Positions 53,946 through 63,066 of a stretch of 64,000 nucleotides of DNA are shown here, one piece after another. Numbering within the stretch: position 1 is the stretch's first letter; every line of letters begins with the position of its first letter. Made by a program: the position numbers and the translations under genes. A model generated the notes under the pieces. That model had not been told where the DNA came from and searched no databases. It worked only from the letters and a program-made list of their open reading frames with translations. The DNA is taken from positions 682,001-746,000 of the forward strand of contig NC_079257.1 in NCBI RefSeq assembly GCF_947241705.1, in the 5' to 3' direction. The stretch is from Saccharomyces mikatae IFO 1815 (lineage: Eukaryota > Ascomycota > Saccharomycetes > Saccharomycetales > Saccharomycetaceae).

Positions 53946-54362
53946 CTAGAAATCTGTGACCCTTCCATTAAACGAATAATCGCCATGTCTCAATGGATCC
54001 TGCTTGGGTCCCCCGATTTCACCAGTTTTGGGGTTAACATCGCCTTCAAATTCTGGTATGGTCTTCGAAAATTCTGGTGAGAATGAACCAATGTCGTTTT
54101 TGGTCAAAAGTGGCGAGTTCAAACTCTCCTTTGTGTGATCACCCATGGCACGTGCATTGTACTGATCGATTGCCTCTTGTGATGTGGCGATTTTCTGCAG
54201 TCTTTCAAATTCTTCCTGCTCTTCTCTTGGCAACTTTGGAGGGCCAGGGATCCTTTCAGTGGTTATGCTTCGGATCAGCATGTTACAAGAGCCTCCACGC
54301 AGTAACGCCAAGGCTCCTTTACAAGGATGGCGGTGACAAGTGTTTCTGACAACGCCCAACAT
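53946..54362 (-). CDS. SDH8: Succinate dehydrogenase assembly factor (SDHAF4 family)
   Basis: 138 residues from ATG 54362 (MLGVVRNTCHRHPCKG). The start region is basic and has no acidic residues, as expected for a mitochondrial presequence. The conserved SDHAF4 tail is KQDPLRHGDYSFNGRVTDF at the C-terminus. An in-frame ATG at 54428 would prefix 22 residues (starting MKCWFISVAEMCK); the shorter form matches the family length. Known role: chaperones flavinylated Sdh1 before assembly with Sdh2, guarding against reactive oxygen. Tail-to-head with BIT2. Confidence 0.9.
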   Translation of the reverse strand: MLGVVRNTCHRHPCKGALALLRGGSCNMLIRSITTERIPGPPKLPREEQEEFERLQKIATSQEAIDQYNARAMGDHTKESLNSPLLTKNDIGSFSPEFSKTIPEFEGDVNPKTGEIGGPKQDPLRHGDYSFNGRVTDF

Positions 54363-54537
54363 TGATTTTATCTCTTCTTGTTTCGTTTCTTTACACATCT
54401 CTGCTACGCTGATGAACCAGCATTTCACCTTTGGCCCCTTTTTATAGGGCGAAAAAGTATTTCTTCCATAGACTTTTCTAATGACAAGAAAGATTACATA
54501 CCATTTATATACCAGTACTTATTAGATGAATATTACT

Positions 54538-56175
54538 TTATATGCTCATGCGTATACCTTCAAGAAGCTCGCCAATAATCTTTTGATTTCTGCTGTTACC
54601 TTTTATAGTACTCAAGATTCCAAAACATTGAAGTAATGTCAGTTTATCTTCCTCCGTGACACCGCTCTGTTCTTCCTCGTTGAAAATATATCTTTGAAAA
54701 CTCTTACTGGCACCATCATTTGTATGTAAAAAGCTTTCGTAATATGGAAGAATAATTGAGTCTCTGAAACACTTCAATAATAAGAGATCGGTTGAAGGCG
54801 TATACCTTGAAGTTTCCGGTAGATACCCGTCAAGCCAGTAGTTTCTATCTCTCTGGAAGCTTTCTTCAAAGGGTAACAATACTGCCATTATATCATAATA
54901 AACCTGTTGAAAAAATACCTTCCAAATTATACCGACTCTTTTCAAAGCTGTGTTTATGGTGTCTTCATTAGCATAATTAAAAACAATTTGGTTCTCTAGA
55001 ATGTAAAGTGAGGTAGTGATAAATTCTTCAATTTCGGTCAAAAATTTGGAGTGTGTAACGGCAGCCTTGGTTTGTGTCTTCAATGTAATATAAAATTCTA
55101 GTAATCGATCAATGTCTTCAATTTTTGCTGGCAGCTGCCATACCCTCTTGTTCTTGAATAACTCAACGACTATACTGCAGTATATACCCCATATGTTTCC
55201 CTCTAGAACATATAGTTCCTGTACAGTGAAGCTCTTATAATTTGCTATCAACGAGGGCAAATTTTTTAGGAGATCATGTAATAAAGAAACGTTGGTCGCA
55301 TCAAAAGTGTCGTCTTGGATCAGCGTCAGAGCGGTCTCATTTGGATTGTTGTTAATACTAGGGTTAAAAGAATATACTGATCTTCCAGAGTCAATAAGGC
55401 CTCCAGTAGAACTATGAATAAACTGTACTGGTGATCTATGTTTACCGTATGAAGAGTGCAGGAATTTACTAAACGAGCTGGGAACTACTGGTTCAATGTC
55501 ATCCTTTCCTACAGAGTTATGCGACTTATAGGGTAAAAGCTTCTTTGCCATCTTACTAAAGACATTGTTGCCCTTGTTTGAATGAGCGTGCCCTGTCGAC
55601 ATCGAAGACTGCAAGCTGTTTGCACTTTTATTAGATTTTGTATGAAACAATTTTGAGCCACTCCTACTTACGCTGCTACTACTCGCACCGTTAATAACAA
55701 CGCTGGGGTTCCTTGACCCGCTCCTGCTTCTGTTTCTCATATTCTCCTTTGAATTGGTAAACATGGAGAGCCGCCTCTTATTGCCTCTTGAGGTAGAAGA
55801 AAACAAACTATCGTTAGACGTGTTGGTTCCGTCCACTCGGTTACTACTTGGTGAGCCTCTTTCTGAGTGGCTATTGTTATTGTCTGTGCCTTGACTATAC
55901 TCTTCTTCAATCGAATCCGTCGAACGTCTTGAATTTGAGCCCTCATGAAAAATAGATTGAAATCCCACTTGTGACCATCTGGGAGCAGTATCTTGAGGTG
56001 ATTTGGATATTCTAAGGTGCACATCTTCATCGGGATGCGTCAGAGCTTGTGGTACTATATCAGAAGAAATGCTGTAGACCCTTGCTGGTTTACGGTTAGT
56101 CGGCTTTATGTTCGGGTCTGTAATACCCAGTGCACCTGAAGTGGCACTTCTTTTACGATTGAGATTAATTTCCAT
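54538..56175 (-). CDS. BIT2: TORC2 accessory subunit
   Basis: 545 residues. The N-terminal half is Ser/Asn/Arg-rich and disordered (about 70-220), with many phosphorylatable serines. The conserved C-terminal half (about 290-530), containing ALTLIQDDTFDATNVSLLHDL and NIWGIYCSIVVELFKNKRVWQLP, is predicted helical, as in its paralogue Bit61 and in PRR5/Protor proteins. Known role: binds Avo/Tor2 in TORC2, supporting actin organisation and membrane stress response. No enzymatic motif. Divergent from EFM2. Confidence 0.94.
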   Translation of the reverse strand: MEINLNRKRSATSGALGITDPNIKPTNRKPARVYSISSDIVPQALTHPDEDVHLRISKSPQDTAPRWSQVGFQSIFHEGSNSRRSTDSIEEEYSQGTDNNNSHSERGSPSSNRVDGTNTSNDSLFSSTSRGNKRRLSMFTNSKENMRNRSRSGSRNPSVVINGASSSSVSRSGSKLFHTKSNKSANSLQSSMSTGHAHSNKGNNVFSKMAKKLLPYKSHNSVGKDDIEPVVPSSFSKFLHSSYGKHRSPVQFIHSSTGGLIDSGRSVYSFNPSINNNPNETALTLIQDDTFDATNVSLLHDLLKNLPSLIANYKSFTVQELYVLEGNIWGIYCSIVVELFKNKRVWQLPAKIEDIDRLLEFYITLKTQTKAAVTHSKFLTEIEEFITTSLYILENQIVFNYANEDTINTALKRVGIIWKVFFQQVYYDIMAVLLPFEESFQRDRNYWLDGYLPETSRYTPSTDLLLLKCFRDSIILPYYESFLHTNDGASKSFQRYIFNEEEQSGVTEEDKLTLLQCFGILSTIKGNSRNQKIIGELLEGIRMSI

Positions 56176-56622
56176 TATTCCGTTCTGTAGTCTAAGACTC
56201 TTCTGAATGCTTCTGCTTGGAATGCTCTTTACTTAATTCACTATCCTGAGTCTTCTCCCTTGTATTTGGGCCTTGTTTTAAAGCCCGCAAAGGCCCTTGA
56301 AAAATTGCTAGCAAAAAGAACATACAAAATGGAAACAATGCTTTTGTTGGCTTGTCTAGGATTCCATTAATAATAGAACGGTGTATGTGAATGGAGCATG
56401 GAAAATAGCATCACTAGTATTGATCTTAAGCTAAGATCGTATACACTGAGTGTCTATGTTCACGAAGATTCCTCTACTCTATTTTTGGTATCTTTTTTTC
56501 CAATCAAGATTTTTTTCCATATTTTCGCGATGAGCTACAAAATGAGACTAGTGAAACCTCAGTAATTGTTCATCGGCACTTGATTCATCTAGATTAAGAG
56601 TTTCAATCGCATATATCTTACT
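56176..56622. promoter_or_regulatory. Divergent promoter BIT2/EFM2
   Basis: 447 bases without a gene. A perfect PAC element (56527-56536) sits 87-96 bases before EFM2. TGAAAAATT near 56298 is a partial RRPE. Nothing else was recognised. Confidence 0.55.
56527..56536 (+). promoter_or_regulatory. PAC element before EFM2
   Basis: GCGATGAGCT is a full match to the PAC consensus G(C/A)GATGAG(C/A)T. It predicts co-regulation of EFM2 with ribosome-biogenesis genes (Dot6/Tod6, TORC1). Confidence 0.75.
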
Positions 56623-57876
56623 ATGTTTGATCCTCTTGACCTCTACAGTCCTGATGATATTCAAATTGTGCCTGTACAGTTTAATCTTGTAGGAAGAGAG
56701 CAAAAAAAGCATACCTCAGGGCGACAACATGACGAATCACTCGCAAACGAAGATGAAAAAGAAAGTGATGATGATGATAGCGTTATTGACAATCTGGATC
56801 TACCTTCCGTAAAGTATGCATCTCCAGAAGTTATTTTATGTACATTGATTCTTTTAAGGCCGGATAGGCAAGTAAACTTCAATCAGGAAACAGAGAAGAA
56901 TAAATCTGTGCTAGAGGTATGCAAAAGTCGTGGGCTGCAACCCGATCTGCTAAAAAAACTTTTGAGTTGGTATGCGGATGAATGGCCCAATAAGAGGTTA
57001 AACTCGTTGGAGAAAATATGTAATAAGATTCCGATGCTGAGACATATGATATCCAAGGAACTATTATTAGGCTACTATACTAGCGTATTGAAAAAATACA
57101 ACAACAATAGCGGCTTTGATAATGAAACTATACAAAAACTTCTCAAGGAACTAAGTTCAAGAATATCTGAAAACTGTGGGAGAACAGCTCAACCTTCCAC
57201 AATAAGATATTTTGAATTAAGGAATCTCAGGAATGCTATTCCGCTTTATGAACCTTCTTTAACAGCAGATAATCTTGGTTGGAAAACATGGGGGTCATCC
57301 TTAATACTTTCACAATTGGTCGTAGATCGCCTACACACTGCAGACATGGATTTTGTGGCGAACCGCGGCACCAAACGTATTAAGGTGTTGGAACTAGGAT
57401 CGGGCACCGGTTTAGTAGGACTTTCATGGGCCTCAAAATGGAAAGAACTTTATGGAATTGACAACACAGAAATATTTGTTACAGATTTACCTGATATTGT
57501 AACAAATTTGAAAAAAAATGTATCGCTAAATAACTTACAAGATTTTGTTCAAGCAGAAATATTAGACTGGACAAATCCGCAGAGTTTCATTGATAGATTT
57601 GGTTATGAGAATGAGTTCGATATTATATTGATAGCAGATCCAATATATTCGCCTCAACATCCAGAATGGGTGGTTAACATGATATCGAGGTTTTTGGCGC
57701 CATCAGGAACATGCCATTTGGAAATACCTTTAAGGGCAAAGTACGCTAAAGAAAGAGAACTTTTAAGATTATTACTTCAAGATAATGATCTCATGGTTGT
57801 CAAAGAGGAATATTCAGAGGGCATAGATGATTGGGGCGTTGTTGAGTATTTATATAGGCAAATCATTCGCAACTAG
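56623..57876 (+). CDS. EFM2: Translation elongation factor lysine methyltransferase
   Basis: 417 residues. A charged N-terminal extension (about 30-70, EEDEKESDDDDS-like) is followed by a helical domain, then a class I (METTL21-like, family 16) methyltransferase: motif I VLELGSGTGLVGLSWAS at 255-271, strand-2 acidic VTDLPDIV, and the substrate-loop IADPIYSPQHPEWV near 340-355 (DP(I/V)Y in place of the commoner D(V/C)IY). Known role: methylates eEF2 and eEF3 on lysine. It converges with HSM3 and has a perfect PAC site upstream. Confidence 0.95.
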   Translation: MFDPLDLYSPDDIQIVPVQFNLVGREQKKHTSGRQHDESLANEDEKESDDDDSVIDNLDLPSVKYASPEVILCTLILLRPDRQVNFNQETEKNKSVLEVCKSRGLQPDLLKKLLSWYADEWPNKRLNSLEKICNKIPMLRHMISKELLLGYYTSVLKKYNNNSGFDNETIQKLLKELSSRISENCGRTAQPSTIRYFELRNLRNAIPLYEPSLTADNLGWKTWGSSLILSQLVVDRLHTADMDFVANRGTKRIKVLELGSGTGLVGLSWASKWKELYGIDNTEIFVTDLPDIVTNLKKNVSLNNLQDFVQAEILDWTNPQSFIDRFGYENEFDIILIADPIYSPQHPEWVVNMISRFLAPSGTCHLEIPLRAKYAKERELLRLLLQDNDLMVVKEEYSEGIDDWGVVEYLYRQIIRN

Positions 57877-58093
57877 AAGGAAGTAAATGAACATGTTTGC
57901 AGCGGAAAGTCTTTTTTTCTGCCAACGATAAAAATGCTGCTCATATTCAGATATATATAATAAATACTTTTCCAACCTTCTAAAACTTTTCAAAAAAAAA
58001 AGTGAATGGGGCATCTAGCTGAGTTATTATTTTGTTAAAACACTAAATTATACTCATAGTACATATTAATTTAGGCTACATTTACAGTGGTCC

Positions 58094-59539
58094 CTATGCA
58101 ATATAATCATCTGCAATCTTAGGTTCACTATCTTTAGAGTAATTCTTCCCGTTTATTGCCCTAGAGTATTCTCGAACTAAAGGTTCATACCATATGCTTA
58201 GGTTTTTCTCACCTTTGTCCAGTAAATTCTTCAAGGCACAATTTCTATAATGAATAGTCTCAAGATCTACGATAGCACCTGCACTTCCGCCTACGAGACT
58301 GCCCATTACCTTTGGCAGTTCATTGAGCAAAAACTCCGACGAATAAGTGAATCTCGTCAGAGTTTCCACTACCTGCATTTGTTCTAGGTATGGCAATTTC
58401 AAAATAACTTCAGAATTAAACTTATTTTTTATAGCAATGAAGCATTCTTGATCTGCTACAAGATTTCTTGAAATCTCAATGCTATAACCACTGACATGAA
58501 AAGAGTTGTTCACTAGATCTTTATGATATTTTATCAAATAATGCGGATTGATTAATTCCAACCACTCGTTTACCAACTTTGTTTCAGACCCGATCTTCAA
58601 AAAGTCTTTATCAATACTCCTAAAAAGAGAATATTCATCTTCTTCAATTCGAGAAACTTCTGCAAATAATTGTAAAAGACGATTTGTAGAGAAATCTCTG
58701 ACATCTGGATAGTTCTCTGTATCTTCAAAAAGTTGAGCAAATACTCGTAATGTTTTTTCAATATACTTTAAAGCCCAGTATTTACCTTGGTTTCGTATAG
58801 CTAGCAAAAATTTCGCATAATAGTTGACCAATTCGATGAATGCAAGAATATCATCCACGGATTTTAGCACTTCATGCTTAGTAAAGCAAAATAAAGCCTC
58901 TTTGAACTCAGGTCCGCTAATTAATGGCAACTCGATGGCCAGAAAATCAATCAATCTAACAAAAGAAACCGTTTGCATTCTGCTCTTTACATTTATCAAA
59001 TAACGCAAATTATTATCAAATAATCGGCGTCTAATCAATTCATCGGTACTCAATCTTTCCAACGTTCTTTCGATGGACGCAGTTACCTTATCATTATCTA
59101 CTTTCTCATCAAATAGAATATCCAAAAGAAGATCAATGATATTACTGGTGGCAAATAGACCTTTTGGCTGCGAATTCTCAATAACTTTGCAAGCTGCAAC
59201 TCTTAATGGAGCTATTCCCGATTGTAGCGCTTTCATTAAATCTTCAACACTATATACTTCTAGCACGTCATCAAAATCAGTCATTGGAACCAGTTTATCC
59301 ACTATGTCCAAGAGATAATCGTAATTCAATGAATCATACGTATTGTTAGACGTTAGTAAACGCTTGATCGTTGCCAGTAGTGGTTTAACATTCATGTCTG
59401 GAAGGGAGGCAATTGTCACCAGATTCAATGAACATTTTCTTAGTAGTGCGTTAATATGTTCAGATAAGACATCTTCATTAAGCTCATTTTCCAATTGTGT
59501 AAGTAGATCTTCTACGTAGTTTGTTTCTTTCTCATTCAT
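58094..59539 (-). CDS. HSM3: 19S proteasome base assembly chaperone
   Basis: 481 residues from ATG 59539 (MNEKETNYVEDLL), which corresponds to the S. cerevisiae start; in-frame ATGs at 59578 and 59575 would add 13 or 12 residues. The protein is all-helical, ARM/HEAT-like, with leucine-rich repeats of helices throughout (e.g. LLDILFDEKVDNDKVTASIE). No catalytic motif. Known role: binds the Rpt1 C-terminal domain and scaffolds Rpt1-Rpt2-Rpn1 assembly; first found through mismatch-repair phenotypes. Fast-evolving compared with neighbours as I remember it. Confidence 0.93.
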   Translation of the reverse strand: MNEKETNYVEDLLTQLENELNEDVLSEHINALLRKCSLNLVTIASLPDMNVKPLLATIKRLLTSNNTYDSLNYDYLLDIVDKLVPMTDFDDVLEVYSVEDLMKALQSGIAPLRVAACKVIENSQPKGLFATSNIIDLLLDILFDEKVDNDKVTASIERTLERLSTDELIRRRLFDNNLRYLINVKSRMQTVSFVRLIDFLAIELPLISGPEFKEALFCFTKHEVLKSVDDILAFIELVNYYAKFLLAIRNQGKYWALKYIEKTLRVFAQLFEDTENYPDVRDFSTNRLLQLFAEVSRIEEDEYSLFRSIDKDFLKIGSETKLVNEWLELINPHYLIKYHKDLVNNSFHVSGYSIEISRNLVADQECFIAIKNKFNSEVILKLPYLEQMQVVETLTRFTYSSEFLLNELPKVMGSLVGGSAGAIVDLETIHYRNCALKNLLDKGEKNLSIWYEPLVREYSRAINGKNYSKDSEPKIADDYIA

Positions 59540-59787
59540 TGTTTCTTGTTTGCTGCGTTCTTTTGCGGTAGTCATCATAAATCTTACTTGAATTTGATTC
59601 CGCTACTGAGCCCTTTTTAACAATCAAGTCTCCATTTCTGCATATACAACGAGAACAAGAAAAGAGATGAAAAAACTTCTTATAACCAAAATCCATGTAA
59701 ATAAAATTACTAAGTATGTTTGTATATAATTCACTCAAAAATTCTTATGTATGATAGTGATAAAAAATGCTCAAGTCATTAACTCGC

Positions 59788-61077
59788 TTAATCTTTATCT
59801 TCGTCTTTGTTCTTTTCTAAATGAACGTTGTTGCCATTAAAGGTCTTTGGATCTTCAGGATCATCTTGATGATCATTGTTAACAAATTGAAAAACATTTG
59901 GTGATACAGAACGCGATGTAATTAAATTACCTTCTGATGGGTATCTTGTTACACTAGGTGTCAGCATAGGTGATGAATTCTCAGGAGATTGAACAGATTC
60001 CCGAACGTTAACGTGTTGAAAGCGGCCTGGTGGAGAGGATCTGATTTCGTGATGATTAGTCTCATGTGTTCCCTCTTGTTGCGATGTTATTTCATGCTCT
60101 CCATTACTACGCCACCATGTAGAGAAACCCTTATAGAGACGATCTAAAAGGCCTGGTCCTTCCATCCCAGTCACAACTAGCTTAGAATTTGGACTGTCCA
60201 GTGGCTTAAGTAACAAGGCTGACCTAGGGGTTAGCTCCAACGCTTCTAGCGTCTTCAGCTCATCGGAATCCTTAAACGTCACTCTAGGAATGCTCCTATG
60301 AAATGAATACGGGCAATCTCCATCGGTCCTGTTGAGATCCACCCATTTTCTAACGTAATTTAATGTTTCTGATGAGTCAAACTCATGTTTCACAGTTTTA
60401 CCATCAGTCATTCTAATCTGCAGGATACACTTGCTGCTGTGTAATTTCCGTATGTCCTTTATGTTATCATGAACATCCAATGGCTTTTGATCATCAAGAG
60501 TCCGGTGATGCGTTTCATCTAGGGCTTTTCTTTCTGCACGATCTGCCCTGACAAGTCTTATAATTCTTTCTCTTTCTTCTTCAGCTAACTTCCTCTGTTT
60601 TAGTTGTTCCCTGCGTTGGATCTCTAGGGTGGTCTCCGCAACCCTTTCCCTTGCATTTTTCTTTGGAGCATTTTTGGGGGACTCTGTTTCTTTGGCCAAA
60701 CCTGGATTGGTTTGCCTGGACAAGATCTCATCAGACTTCTTATTTTTGACGCCCAAGCACGCCAACAGTTTCTCCCAATGTCGGTCATTCTTGCCTTGAA
60801 TTATCAATTCTATCTTCCCAGCACGTATCAAGTACACACTGGGTACGACCACATTAGGAAACACTTGCTCAAATAACTGGAACTGCACACTACCTTTAAC
60901 CAATTTCAACCAAATACTATGTTCCGCTAAAGCATCCAATGCGACGTCATCTTCCTTGAACCAACTTTCCAACCATTGATCATCCCCTTCAGTGCTGTAA
61001 ACGGCCATGAGAACACCCTGCTTAATGGAGTCGTTCACGGCTTCTTCCACAGAATTCCTAAATAGTGCCTCTAACAT
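59788..61077 (-). CDS. UBX7: UBX-domain Cdc48 cofactor
   Basis: 429 residues. The N-terminus (about 1-115) resembles the thioredoxin-like UAS fold seen in Ubx4/Ubx6/Ubx7 relatives (GDDQWLESWFKEDD, SVYLIRAGKIELII). A coiled, Arg/Glu-rich helix (about 140-200) follows. The UBX domain (about 215-300) contains CILQIRMTDGKTVKHEFDS and the late-loop SIPRVTFKD, with SALLLKPL at its end. The C-terminal tail is disordered. Known role: recruits Cdc48 (p97) for protein degradation pathways. Divergent from CHK1 (228 bases). Confidence 0.95.
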   Translation of the reverse strand: MLEALFRNSVEEAVNDSIKQGVLMAVYSTEGDDQWLESWFKEDDVALDALAEHSIWLKLVKGSVQFQLFEQVFPNVVVPSVYLIRAGKIELIIQGKNDRHWEKLLACLGVKNKKSDEILSRQTNPGLAKETESPKNAPKKNARERVAETTLEIQRREQLKQRKLAEEERERIIRLVRADRAERKALDETHHRTLDDQKPLDVHDNIKDIRKLHSSKCILQIRMTDGKTVKHEFDSSETLNYVRKWVDLNRTDGDCPYSFHRSIPRVTFKDSDELKTLEALELTPRSALLLKPLDSPNSKLVVTGMEGPGLLDRLYKGFSTWWRSNGEHEITSQQEGTHETNHHEIRSSPPGRFQHVNVRESVQSPENSSPMLTPSVTRYPSEGNLITSRSVSPNVFQFVNNDHQDDPEDPKTFNGNNVHLEKNKDEDKD

Positions 61078-61305
61078 CTAGTGGTTTTGGTTTAGTCTAA
61101 GCGTCCTTGGTTCATCATGAGTGCTTCTTTTAACCTCATCAAAGCTCCCTTTTAATTTTTCGACAAGACAGTGAAAATTGCCGATGTTAGTGAAGAGCGG
61201 CGGCATCAAAGGACAAATGACAATTGTATTACAAATGAAATGAGAAACCTTTGGGAATAGAAGTATCTTAGAATCAGCTGCTGTATATGAGTAACACAAA
61301 TTATT

Positions 61306-62889
61306 ATGAGTCTCTCACAGGTGTCACCTTTACCGCATATCAAGGACGTTGTTTTGGGAGATACAGTTGGGCAGGGGGCATTTGCCTGTGTCAAAAATGC
61401 CCATCTCAAAATGGATCCCTCTATTATTCTAGCTGTTAAATTCGTTCATGTTCCTACTTGTAAGAAAATGGGACTCAGTGAGAAGGATATTACAAAAGAA
61501 GTTGTTTTGCATTCGAAATGTTCGAAGCATCCTAACGTTTTGAGACTTATAGATTGTAACGTCTCTAAAGAGTATATGTGGATAATCCTGGAGATGGCAG
61601 ATGGGGGAGACCTATTTGACAAGATTGAGCCTGATGTTGGAGTCGATTCTGACGTAGCTCAGTTTTACTTCCAACAGCTTATTAGCGCAGTTAATTATTT
61701 GCACGCAGAATGTGGTATTGCCCACCGAGACGTAAAGCCTGAGAACATTTTACTTGACAAGAATGGAAATTTAAAGCTAGCCGATTTTGGGCTTGCCTCC
61801 CAATTTAAGAGAAAAGATGGTACATTACGTGTATCCATGGATCAAAGGGGTTCGCCGCCCTACATGGCTCCTGAAATCTTATATTCTGAAGAAGGTTATT
61901 ATGCAGATCGAACGGATATATGGTCCATCGGCATCCTCTTATTTGTATTGTTAACCGGTCAAACGCCTTGGGAAATACCATCATTAGATAATGAAGATTT
62001 CATCTTCTTTATTGAAAACGATGGAAATTTAAACTGGGGGCCCTGGTCGAAGATAGAATTCACTCATTTAAACATACTCCGAAAAATTCTACAACCTGAC
62101 CCGATTAAGAGGGTGACACTGAAAGTTTTGAAAAGGCATCCTTGGGTATCACGTCGAGTCTCATTCGCTGGTGATGATGGTCTTTGTAACGATCCTGAGC
62201 TCTTGGCTAAGAAATTGTTTTCTCATTTGAAAGTCTCATTGAGTAACGAAAATTATATAAAGTTTACTCAAGAGGCTAACTCTAACAGTAGATGCGTTTC
62301 CACTCAACCAATTGGTAACGAGTTAGCTGAACTCGAACATGACTCTGTGCATTTCAAGACACTTTCAAATACACAACGTGCGTTTACCCTGTACGATTCA
62401 AATATGAACGATAACAGCGGTACATTTTTGACGCAAGAGGCTAAGTGGACGCAATTCATAAGCCACGATATTGCTGCCTTACAATTTCATTCTGAGGAGA
62501 GTGGCTTTACTGAGCTACTCAAATATCGTTTGAAGTTCAACCCGAATAAGCTTACTAAATTTTACACACTACAATCTATGGATATCTTGTTGCCAACTCT
62601 GGAGAAAGCGTTGACCTTATCACAAATCAGAGTGAAACCTGACCTTTTTGCGAATTTTGAAAGGTTGTGCGAATTATTAGGCTACAATAACGTTTTTCCG
62701 CTTATTATAAATATCAAAACCCAAAGTAATGGTGGTTACCAATTATCTGGTAGTATTTCCATTATCAAGATTGAAAAGGAGCTGAAAAATGTTGGATTTG
62801 AAAGAAAAACTGGCGATCCTCTAGAATGGAGAAGATTATTTAAAAGAATTTCAACTATTTGTAGAGATATTATCCTAATTCCTAATTAA
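61306..62889 (+). CDS. CHK1: DNA-damage checkpoint kinase
   Basis: 527 residues. N-terminal Ser/Thr kinase: the Gly-rich loop VGQGAFACVK starts at 21; Lys45 in AVKFVH; the catalytic loop AHRDVKPEN with Asp142; DFG at 160-162; APE-like MAPEIL; the lobe ends near 285. A regulatory tail (about 300-527) contains the KA1-like region (DLFANFERLCELLGYNN, SGSISIIKIEKEL). Known role: activated by Mec1/Rad9 after damage, phosphorylates Pds1 to block anaphase. Start chosen as first ATG. Converges on RIF1 (177 bases). Confidence 0.97.
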   Translation: MSLSQVSPLPHIKDVVLGDTVGQGAFACVKNAHLKMDPSIILAVKFVHVPTCKKMGLSEKDITKEVVLHSKCSKHPNVLRLIDCNVSKEYMWIILEMADGGDLFDKIEPDVGVDSDVAQFYFQQLISAVNYLHAECGIAHRDVKPENILLDKNGNLKLADFGLASQFKRKDGTLRVSMDQRGSPPYMAPEILYSEEGYYADRTDIWSIGILLFVLLTGQTPWEIPSLDNEDFIFFIENDGNLNWGPWSKIEFTHLNILRKILQPDPIKRVTLKVLKRHPWVSRRVSFAGDDGLCNDPELLAKKLFSHLKVSLSNENYIKFTQEANSNSRCVSTQPIGNELAELEHDSVHFKTLSNTQRAFTLYDSNMNDNSGTFLTQEAKWTQFISHDIAALQFHSEESGFTELLKYRLKFNPNKLTKFYTLQSMDILLPTLEKALTLSQIRVKPDLFANFERLCELLGYNNVFPLIINIKTQSNGGYQLSGSISIIKIEKELKNVGFERKTGDPLEWRRLFKRISTICRDIILIPN

Positions 62890-63066
62890 ATCATTAGTGG
62901 GGCCTAAAAAAGGGTTAGTATGCATCTTTTGAAGTTTCGAACTTACTACGTATTATATATTTCTTTCCGTTCAAACGGTTTTGTTACAAGTAAATATTGC
63001 CTGAAGAGGTTTTATTTGCATAGGTAATCTATTGCCATCACCCCCAAACCATTCCACAAATGATAA

